Source: Gemmatimonadota bacterium
GTDB taxonomy: Bacteria > JAAXHH01
Assembly: GCA_026706345.1 (NCBI GenBank)
Contig: JAPOYX010000002.1
Location: 1-42,707 of the forward strand
Direction: 5' to 3'
DNA: 42,707 nucleotides
Both the position numbers and the translations under genes were made by a program. Below are positions 16,644-23,569 of the stretch, one piece after another. The stretch's first letter is position 1. Every line of letters starts with the position of its first letter. Below the pieces are notes generated by a model, which was not told the DNA's origin, made no database searches, and saw only the letters and a program-made list of their open reading frames with translations.

Positions 16644-17135
16644 ATGGCTAAATCTCTACGCATCATTCCCGAAAAATGTACCGGGTGCATGCAGTGCGAA
16701 CTGGCCTGTTCCTGGGTGCAGACGGGCATGTTTCAACCATCCCGGTCGCTGATCCGCGTGAACATATTCGACGAGCAGGCCAGCTACGCGCCGTACACAT
16801 GCTTCCAGTGCGACGAAGCCTGGTGCATGACGGCCTGCCCCGTGAACGCCATCAGCATCGACGCGGATACCGGCGCCAAGGTCGTGGGCGATGCCAACTG
16901 CGTGGGATGCGGGTTGTGTACCATCGCCTGTCCCTTCGGCACGGTGTTCTACAATCCCGATACGCAGAAGGCCTTCAAGTGCGATCTGTGCGACGGCAAT
17001 CCCGCCTGCGCGGTCGCCTGCCCGACGGGCGCCATCGAGTATACCGAGAGCGAGTCGGCCGACTGGCTGGGCGGCTGGGCCGAGAAGGTCAACGAGTCCT
17101 ACCTGGCATCCATCGAGGGAGGGAACGCGGCATGA
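16644..17135 (+). CDS. Four-cluster ferredoxin subunit of aldehyde oxidoreductase (AorA-like)
   Basis: This 163-residue protein has sixteen cysteines in four sets: residues 12/15/18/22, 53/56/61/65, 86/89/92/96 and 113/116/122/126. They would hold four [4Fe-4S] clusters. It resembles the HycB/AorA type of electron-transfer subunit. In the three-subunit aldehyde oxidoreductase of Aromatoleum such a subunit relays electrons from the tungsten protein to a FAD subunit and can polymerise into a filament. An AGAAGGGA Shine-Dalgarno precedes the ATG. The stop overlaps the next gene's start by 4 nt (ATGA), so equimolar synthesis with the first catalytic subunit is likely. Confidence 0.88.
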   Translation: MAKSLRIIPEKCTGCMQCELACSWVQTGMFQPSRSLIRVNIFDEQASYAPYTCFQCDEAWCMTACPVNAISIDADTGAKVVGDANCVGCGLCTIACPFGTVFYNPDTQKAFKCDLCDGNPACAVACPTGAIEYTESESADWLGGWAEKVNESYLASIEGGNAA

Positions 17136-18979
17136 GCAATGGCGGATGGACAGGCACGATCCTGCGCGTCGATCTGACCACCGGTCGGATCTCCAAAGAG
17201 TCCCTCAACATGGACTGGGCCAAGTCCTTCGTGGGCGGGCGCGGTCTCGCGGCCAGGTACCTCTATGAAGAGATGGACCCGGCGGCGGACGCGCTGGACC
17301 CGGACAACAAGATGATTTTCGCGACCGGTCCCATGACCGGCACGAACGCCTCGACGAGTTCACGCTACATGGTGGTCACCAAGGGGGCGCTGACGAACGC
17401 CATCACCACGTCCAACTCGGGCGGCCACTGGGGACCGGAACTGAAGTTCGCCGGCTACGACATGCTGATCGTGGAAGGCCGGGCGCCGGTTCCGTCCTAC
17501 ATCTCCATCTGCGACGACGACGTCCGGATCTGCTCCGCCGAGCACCTCTGGGGAAAGACGGTATGGGAGACGGATGATATCGTCCGGGAGGAGTCGGGGC
17601 AACACGATACGGTCGTTACCTGTATTGGTCCGGCGGGCGAAAACCTCGTGCGTTTCGCCGCCATAGTCAATGACCGGCACCGGGCCGCCGGACGATCCGG
17701 CGTCGGCGCGGTCATGGGTTCGAAGAACCTCAAAGCCATTGCCGTACGCGGTACCGGGGGCGTGCCCATCGCCGACCCGCAGAAGTTCATGTCGGCCATG
17801 TGGGAGATGAAGAGCAAGCTGGTCGAGCATCCGGTAACGGGTGAGGGTCTGGCCGCATACGGCACCGCGGTGCTGGTCAACATCATCAACGAGAGCGGCG
17901 CACTGCCGACGAACAACCACCAGGTCTCGCAACTCGAAGGCGCGGACAACATCAGCGGGGAGACCCTGGCCGATACGCGGCTGGTGGCCAACAAGGCGTG
18001 CTTCGGCTGCACGATCGCCTGCGGCAGGGTGTCTCAGCTGCCGGGCGAGGCGCAGGACAAGTTCACCGTGACCACCCGGCCCCACAACTGGAAGATCGCG
18101 GTGGAGGGACCGGAGTACGAGAACGCCTGGGCCATGGGTGCCGACTGCGGCATCAACGACCTGGACGCGCTCATCAAGGCGAACGCCATGTGCAACGAAC
18201 TGGGCATGGACCCGATCTCCTTCGGGGCGACGCTCGCCGCGGCCATGGAACTGTACGAAAGCGGCGCCGTGAGCGATGAGCAGACCGGCATGCCGCTGAA
18301 CTTCGGGAGCGGTGATGCGCTCGTCGCCATGACGGAAAAGGCGGCTTACCGCGAAGGCTTCGGCGATGAACTGGCCGAGGGCTCCAAGCGCATGACCGCC
18401 AAGTTCAACCGGCCCGAGTTCTTCATGGGCGTGCGCGGTCAGGAATTCCCGGCCTACGACGCCCGGGCGATCCAGGGCATGGGTCTGGGTTACGCGACCT
18501 CGAACCGGGGCGCCTGCCACCTGAAAAGCTACACGGTCGCCCCCGAGATCCTGGGCATCCCGGAGAAGATGGATCCGGCCGTGACGGAAGGCAAGGCGGA
18601 GATCACCAAGATCTTCCAGGACGCCACCTGCACCGTGGACGCGTCGGGCCTCTGCCTGTTCCTCACCTTCGGCGTGGGACTGGACGAAATACAGCCCCAG
18701 CTCGAAGCGGTGACCGGCATTTCCTACACCGTGCCCGAACTGCTGGAAGTCGGGGAGCGCGTCTGGAACATCGAACGCATGTGGAACCAGCGGGCCGGCT
18801 TCACGGGCAAGGACGACACGCTGCCGAAGCGGCTGCTCGAAGATCCGATCCCCGATGGCCCGACCAAGGGCGAAGTGAACCGGCTCGGCGAGATGCTGCC
18901 GGAATACTACGAACTCCGCGGCTGGAACGCGGAAGGCGAACCCACGCAGGAGAAACTGGCGTCGCTGGGACTGGCGTAG
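17132..18979 (+). CDS. Tungsten-type aldehyde oxidoreductase catalytic subunit 1 (AorB-like)
   Basis: This 615-residue protein of the aldehyde:ferredoxin oxidoreductase family has the N-terminal signature LRVDLTTGRI and the conserved GGHWGPELKFAGYD (about residues 97-110). The cluster ligands are CFGCTIAC (Cys290, 293, 297) with a distant Cys508 in DASGLC. These match the four cysteines of archaeal AOR. Members oxidise aldehydes to acids with a bis-pterin tungsten (occasionally molybdenum) cofactor. The frame is open further upstream, but the ATG at 17132 is set by the 4-nt overlap with the ferredoxin gene and by family alignment. It is clearly a paralogue of the protein at 19091. Confidence 0.9.
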   Translation: MSNGGWTGTILRVDLTTGRISKESLNMDWAKSFVGGRGLAARYLYEEMDPAADALDPDNKMIFATGPMTGTNASTSSRYMVVTKGALTNAITTSNSGGHWGPELKFAGYDMLIVEGRAPVPSYISICDDDVRICSAEHLWGKTVWETDDIVREESGQHDTVVTCIGPAGENLVRFAAIVNDRHRAAGRSGVGAVMGSKNLKAIAVRGTGGVPIADPQKFMSAMWEMKSKLVEHPVTGEGLAAYGTAVLVNIINESGALPTNNHQVSQLEGADNISGETLADTRLVANKACFGCTIACGRVSQLPGEAQDKFTVTTRPHNWKIAVEGPEYENAWAMGADCGINDLDALIKANAMCNELGMDPISFGATLAAAMELYESGAVSDEQTGMPLNFGSGDALVAMTEKAAYREGFGDELAEGSKRMTAKFNRPEFFMGVRGQEFPAYDARAIQGMGLGYATSNRGACHLKSYTVAPEILGIPEKMDPAVTEGKAEITKIFQDATCTVDASGLCLFLTFGVGLDEIQPQLEAVTGISYTVPELLEVGERVWNIERMWNQRAGFTGKDDTLPKRLLEDPIPDGPTKGEVNRLGEMLPEYYELRGWNAEGEPTQEKLASLGLA

Positions 18980-19015
18980 CGCCCGATCCGGCTCTTGGAG
19001 CCTGGGTTTTCCGCA

Positions 19016-19052
19016 GGGCGCGCTCTTAAGCCAGATGACTGGAGCGCGACCC
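19016..19052 (+). promoter_or_regulatory. Intercistronic hairpin between the two AOR genes
   Basis: CGCGCTC (19019-19025) pairs with GAGCGCG (19042-19048) across a 16-nt loop. A flanking GGG (19016-19018) can pair with CCC (19050-19052). No T run follows, so termination is unlikely. It could affect transcript processing or stability between the catalytic subunit genes. Confidence 0.3.
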
Positions 19053-19090
19053 CACATCACCCGGCTTGAGCCGAGGAATGGAGTTTCTTC

Positions 19091-20920
19091 ATGACACACG
19101 GGTGGGCCGGCCATATTCTGCGGGTGGACCTGTCGCGGGGCAAGGCGACCAAAGAGCCCCTGAGGCTGGACTGGGCCGAGGAATACATCGGCGGCCGCGG
19201 GTTGGCCGCCCGGTACCTCTACGAGGAGATGGACCCCTCGGTCGACGCCCTCGGTCCCGACAACAAGCTGATCATGGCCACCGGACCGCTCACGGGCACC
19301 AACGCCTCGTGCGGCTCCCGCTACATGGTGGTGACCAAGGGTTCGCTCACGGGCGCCATCACGACGTCCAATTCAGGCGGCCACTGGGGCCCGGAGCTCA
19401 AGTTCGCCGGCTACGACCTGGTGATCGTGGAAGGCCGGGCGGATCGTCCCTGCTACCTCCTCGTCGACGATGACCGCGTCGAGATCCGCGACGCCGGCGG
19501 CGTGTGGGGCAAAGTGATCTCGGAGACCGAGGACGCCATCCGCGACGAAACCGGCATGCCCGAACTGCGGGTGGCCGGCATCGGACCGGCGGGCGAGAAC
19601 TTGGTGCGGTTCGCGTGCATCGTCAACGACAAGCACCGGGCGGCCGGCCGTTCCGGCGTCGGCGCCGTCATGGGTTCCAAGAACCTGAAGGCCATCGCCG
19701 TACGCGGCAACCAGGGCGTGCGGATCGCCCGTCCCCGGAATTACATGTCCGCCATCTGGTCCTACCATGATCACCTGGCGGAGAGTCCCGGCCGGCAGGG
19801 CCTCACGGAACTGGGCACGGCGCCCACGGTCGACCTGGTCAACACCTTCGGCGGCCTGCCGACACGCAATTTCACGGCCGGCCAGTTCGAGGGCACCGAG
19901 GCGATCAACGGGGAGAGCATCAAGGATAACTGGCTGATCGCCAACAAGGCCTGCTTCGCCTGCAATATCGCCTGCGGCCGCGTGACCCAGGTGTCCCCCA
20001 ACGCCGACAAGTACATGGTCAACATGCATCCCCGCAACTGGAAGGTAGCCGGGGAGGGACCGGAGTACGAGAACCTCTGGTCGCTGGGGGCCGACTGCGG
20101 CGTGGACGACATGGACGCCATCGTCATGGCCAACTACCTGTGCAACGACCTGGGCATGGATCCCATCTCCATGGGCGCCACGCTGGCCACGGCGATGGAG
20201 ATGTACGAGCGGGGTCTGTTGAGCGATGAGCAGACGGGCATGGCGCTCCGGTTCGGAGACGGCAAGGCCCTGATCGCCATGACGGAAGCCACGGGTTTCC
20301 GGGAAGGATTCGGCGACGAGCTGGCCGAAGGCTCCAGGCGGATGACCGAGAAGTTCGAGCATCCGGAATACTTCATGGGCGTCAAGGGACAGGAGTTCCC
20401 CGCCTATGATCCCCGGGGATTCCAGGGCATGGGCGTGGCCTACGCCACCTGCAACCGCGGCGCCTGTCACCTGAGGGCCTGGACGCCCGGCATCGAGACT
20501 TCCGGAGAATACGATCCCCACGGTACCGACGGGAAATCGGTCTGGGTGGCCGAGGAGCAGAACCGGACCACGGCCCACGACGCCACGGGCATCTGCATGT
20601 TCACCACGGCGGGTGCGCCCCTGGAAGACCTGATCCCCGTGCTGTCCGCGGCCACCGGCGTGGATTACACCATGGACGACTTCGTGCACATCGGCGAACG
20701 GATATGGAACATCGAGCGGCTGTGGAATCTCAAGGCCGGCCTCACCGCGGCCGATGACACGCTGCCTAAGAGACTGATGGAAGAAGCCCATAAGGAAGGA
20801 CCTTCCGCGGGGGTGACCGTCGACCTCGACGCCATGCTGCCGGACTACTACGCGGCCCGGGGCTGGACGGCGGACGGACGGCCCACCACGGAAAAGCTGA
20901 TAGAGCTGGGACTCGCGTAA
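19091..20920 (+). CDS. Tungsten-type aldehyde oxidoreductase catalytic subunit 2 (AorB-like)
   Basis: This 609-residue second copy of the catalytic subunit aligns with the protein at 17132 along its whole length; long stretches such as GGRGLAARYLYEEMDP and NSGGHWGPELKFAGYD are identical. Cluster ligands are conserved: CFACNIAC (Cys288, 291, 295) and Cys502 in DATGIC. Differences concentrate in about residues 210-320 and 465-500, where substrate-pocket and surface residues would be expected. The copies may therefore differ in substrate. A GGAG Shine-Dalgarno sits 7 nt before the ATG. It lies 111 nt after the first copy and 108 nt before the FAD subunit gene. Confidence 0.9.
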   Translation: MTHGWAGHILRVDLSRGKATKEPLRLDWAEEYIGGRGLAARYLYEEMDPSVDALGPDNKLIMATGPLTGTNASCGSRYMVVTKGSLTGAITTSNSGGHWGPELKFAGYDLVIVEGRADRPCYLLVDDDRVEIRDAGGVWGKVISETEDAIRDETGMPELRVAGIGPAGENLVRFACIVNDKHRAAGRSGVGAVMGSKNLKAIAVRGNQGVRIARPRNYMSAIWSYHDHLAESPGRQGLTELGTAPTVDLVNTFGGLPTRNFTAGQFEGTEAINGESIKDNWLIANKACFACNIACGRVTQVSPNADKYMVNMHPRNWKVAGEGPEYENLWSLGADCGVDDMDAIVMANYLCNDLGMDPISMGATLATAMEMYERGLLSDEQTGMALRFGDGKALIAMTEATGFREGFGDELAEGSRRMTEKFEHPEYFMGVKGQEFPAYDPRGFQGMGVAYATCNRGACHLRAWTPGIETSGEYDPHGTDGKSVWVAEEQNRTTAHDATGICMFTTAGAPLEDLIPVLSAATGVDYTMDDFVHIGERIWNIERLWNLKAGLTAADDTLPKRLMEEAHKEGPSAGVTVDLDAMLPDYYAARGWTADGRPTTEKLIELGLA

Positions 20921-21028
20921 CGAAGCACCAGCAACGCATAAACAAATAGACCGTAAAGGACGATAACCGAACCAAACCACGGATGACCCGTACTTCGTTT
21001 TTGGATTCTTTCTCTGAAGGAGCGGATT

Positions 21029-22399
21029 ATGGCTACAGAACACGTGATTATTGGCGGCGGACCGGGCGGGATGAACGCCATCGAAACGATCCGGGGTTAC
21101 GACGCGGACGCGTCCATCACCCTGATCTCCGATGAGCCGGCCTATTCCCGCATGGCCCTGCCCTACTACATCTCGGGGAACATCCCGGTCGAACAGGTCA
21201 ATACCGGAGACGACGACTATTTCAGCGGGCTGGGAGTGAAGACCCGCTTCGGGGCCAGCGTCACCGAGGTGAACCCCTACGCGAACATGATCACGCTCAG
21301 CGACGGTTCGATGGTGCCCTTCGACAACCTGCTGATCGCCACGGGGTCGTCCGCCCAGAAGCTGAACATCCCCGGCGCGGACGGCGACGGGGTCCACAAT
21401 CTCTGGACCGTGGCGGACGCGGAAAAAACCGTGAGCGCCCTCGGCAGCGATGCCGAGGTGGCCTTCATCGGGGCCGGGTTCATCGGTTTCATCATCCTCA
21501 ACGCGATGCATAAGCGCGGCGCCCGCCTGAAGGTGATCGAACTGGAAGACCAGGTGCTGCCCCGCATGCTGGACGCCCAAGGCGCTTCCCTGGTGGGCTC
21601 CTGGCTCGAGTCCCAGGGCGTCGAAGTCCACACCGGCGTGAGTGTCCAGGCCATCGACCACGGCCACGACGGCGTCAAGACCCTGCAGCTTTCCGACGGT
21701 TCGTCCACCCGGGCGGACGTGGTCATCGTGGCCACGGGGATCAAGGCCAATATAGGCTTTCTCGAAGGATCGGGCATCGAGACCAACCAGGGCGTCCTGG
21801 TCAACAACCGGTGCCAGTCCAACGTAGCCAACGTGTATGCGGCGGGCGACGTGGCCGAGGGACCGGACCTTTCCACCGGCGGACAGGCAGTGCACGCCAT
21901 ACAGCCCACCGCCGTCGACCACGGCCGGATCGCGGGCGCGAACATGGCCGGTCAGGACGTGGAGTATCCCGGCAGCCTGCTGATAAATATCCTGGACGTG
22001 TGCGGGCTGCAGTGCGCCAGTTTCGGCGACTGGTCCGGCGACGGCGACGTCACCGAGGTCATCAACGCCAACCGCCCGGTCTACCGCAAGCTTATCTGGG
22101 ACGGCTCCACGATAACCGGCGCCATCATGCTCGGACCCGCGGACGACGTGGCCATGTTGAACGACATGGGGATGATCAAGGGGTTGATCCAGGCGAAGAC
22201 GGACCTGGGCGCGTGGAAGCAGCACATCCAGGCGAACCCGACGGATATCCGGCGGCCCTACGTAGCCACGAAGACCGCGGAGAAGATGCTGGCTCTTACC
22301 TCGCTCGGCAAACCCTCCGAGCACCGCGCATACCAGCATACGAAGGATGCCGGAAAGGACCGCAGCGCGCACCAGGTATTCGTCGATTCCGTGGGATAG
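21029..22399 (+). CDS. FAD/NAD(P)-dependent oxidoreductase, AorC-like subunit
   Basis: This 456-residue protein of the pyridine nucleotide-disulfide oxidoreductase class I fold has an FAD motif IIGGGPGG (residues 7-14) and LLIATGSSAQ. An NAD motif is AFIGAGFIG (about 145-153), and a second FAD contact is VYAAGDVAE (about 269-277). No redox-active CxxxxC pair is present, so it is more like NADH:acceptor or ferredoxin reductases. By analogy with Aromatoleum AorC it would pass electrons between the ferredoxin subunit and NAD. AAGGAG precedes the ATG by 6 nt. A C-terminal domain of about 100 residues carries DVCGLQCASFGD, as in other reductases of this type. Confidence 0.85.
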   Translation: MATEHVIIGGGPGGMNAIETIRGYDADASITLISDEPAYSRMALPYYISGNIPVEQVNTGDDDYFSGLGVKTRFGASVTEVNPYANMITLSDGSMVPFDNLLIATGSSAQKLNIPGADGDGVHNLWTVADAEKTVSALGSDAEVAFIGAGFIGFIILNAMHKRGARLKVIELEDQVLPRMLDAQGASLVGSWLESQGVEVHTGVSVQAIDHGHDGVKTLQLSDGSSTRADVVIVATGIKANIGFLEGSGIETNQGVLVNNRCQSNVANVYAAGDVAEGPDLSTGGQAVHAIQPTAVDHGRIAGANMAGQDVEYPGSLLINILDVCGLQCASFGDWSGDGDVTEVINANRPVYRKLIWDGSTITGAIMLGPADDVAMLNDMGMIKGLIQAKTDLGAWKQHIQANPTDIRRPYVATKTAEKMLALTSLGKPSEHRAYQHTKDAGKDRSAHQVFVDSVG

Positions 22400-22443
22400 G
22401 GCGGGGATGGCGGACCGGGCTGACCGATTCTGTTCGGCGAGCC

Positions 22444-22470
22444 AGGCGGACCAGGCGGACCAAGCGGACC
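22444..22470. repeat. Three 9-nt tandem units after the aldehyde oxidoreductase locus
   Basis: AGGCGGACC is repeated twice and followed by AAGCGGACC, in the gap between two convergent genes. Read on the other strand the core is GGTCCGC, close to the nonamers at 11383-11418. No other feature is seen in this 108-nt gap. Confidence 0.5.
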
Positions 22471-22507
22471 AGCAACTTCGAACCGGCCCGCGTAACGCCA
22501 TCTCGCG

Positions 22508-23419
22508 TCAATTTCCAAACAGAACACGCACGTTCAGCGTCAGGGACCAGTGGTTCGTGGCGCTGAACGTGTTTAGGTTTGTAAAAGAAGGGTCCGTCTC
22601 GAAGTAGGGATGGTATTCATACGTTCCGGTGTGCTCGACATCGTCCACCCTGGAGTACGCCACCTTGAGGCCTATTGCGGCGCGGTCGTTCAAGCTGTAG
22701 TCGGCTCCCGCGTATACATGCCCCGCGAATACCGTATCGGATAATCTGGTATCCTGCTTGCTGTTGTAGAACGACAGGGGCGGGTCGTAGAGCGTGCCGG
22801 ATCCCGATGGATCGCTGTATTCGATCGAAAAGAAGATCCGGGTCAGTTCCACGAACGCTATGCCGGTTCCCACGCCCACGTAAGGCGTTATCCTGCGTGG
22901 GCCAAAGGGAAGATCGTAGTACGCGTTCAGGGTCACCTTGCTCGTCACGAGGTCTTCGAAGAAATTCGTGCTGGCAGCCTGCGCCAGGCCAAGGGAAGAA
23001 CTGGCTCCCGCGGACGTGCCATCCAGGTAGGTTATCTCAATCAGCGCCCCCTGGTCGACGTTGTTTCTCCGATGTGCGAATGAGACCTCGAGGCGAGTGC
23101 GGTCGAACACCCGTCCGACAGCGGCGTCGAAACCGATACCCCGGTCGGTGGACGGGTCGTAACGCCACCGGTAGCCGGGAATATCCGGGCGTAAAATCAA
23201 ATCGAAGCAGGCACTGGTGGGATAACACGTGGATTCCGTGTTCCAGCCCACCTGATCGAGCCCGGAGACCAGGCTGCCGCCCAGTCCGACCGAAACGTAC
23301 CAGCCGGAAGTCCTCCGATCCTGGGCCTCCTGGGCCGCCGCCTCGGTAACCGAGACGAGGATCAGGCAGATCGTCATCGCGCACGCGACAACTATCGGTT
23401 TTTGTGCGTTCATAATCAT
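22508..23419 (-). CDS. Outer-membrane beta-barrel protein
   Basis: This 303-residue protein has a signal peptide (hydrophobic to about residue 28, TEAAAQE). A series of alternating amphipathic strands follows, with typical barrel phrases such as GWYVSVGLGGSLVSGLDQV, ITPYVGVGTGIAFVEL and YAGADYSLNDRAAIGLKVAYSRVDD. The last strand ends with WSLTLNVRVLFGN. It resembles OmpA-type or porin-like barrels without a clear family. The ATG at 23413 is a possible alternative start. It lies 150 nt downstream of the larger outer-membrane protein on the same strand; function unknown. Confidence 0.78.
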   Translation of the reverse strand: MIMNAQKPIVVACAMTICLILVSVTEAAAQEAQDRRTSGWYVSVGLGGSLVSGLDQVGWNTESTCYPTSACFDLILRPDIPGYRWRYDPSTDRGIGFDAAVGRVFDRTRLEVSFAHRRNNVDQGALIEITYLDGTSAGASSSLGLAQAASTNFFEDLVTSKVTLNAYYDLPFGPRRITPYVGVGTGIAFVELTRIFFSIEYSDPSGSGTLYDPPLSFYNSKQDTRLSDTVFAGHVYAGADYSLNDRAAIGLKVAYSRVDDVEHTGTYEYHPYFETDPSFTNLNTFSATNHWSLTLNVRVLFGN

Positions 23420-23569
23420 GTGTCCCGGTTTGTTTTACTATGATTGGACGGCAGGTTGGTCAAAGCAAGCACAAAGTTGCCTTCCCATTTAAACGAGCCG
23501 GGTTTTATTCAGTTCCCTGGCTTGATTGATGCTCAGGTATGATTCTGGTCCCGCCCGGATGGAAGCAGC

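Noticed and set aside
17132-20920. AOR copies as BamB-type benzoyl-CoA reductase
   Set aside because: No other bam subunit genes are present. The arrangement with a four-cluster ferredoxin and a single FAD subunit fits the aldehyde oxidoreductase type better.
20919-21003. AACGAAG...CTTCGTTTTT pairing between the second AOR gene and the FAD subunit gene, as a terminator
   Set aside because: The two halves are 67 nt apart with little structure between them, so an intrinsic terminator is unlikely.
19373-22501. Open frame of 1042 codons on the minus strand, and other long antisense frames (for example 4052-6262 plus, 17360-19114 minus, 38903-41671 plus)
   Set aside because: They lie opposite genes with clear family motifs, have composition typical of GC-rich antisense frames (rich in R, G, H, D, V) and contain no recognisable domain.
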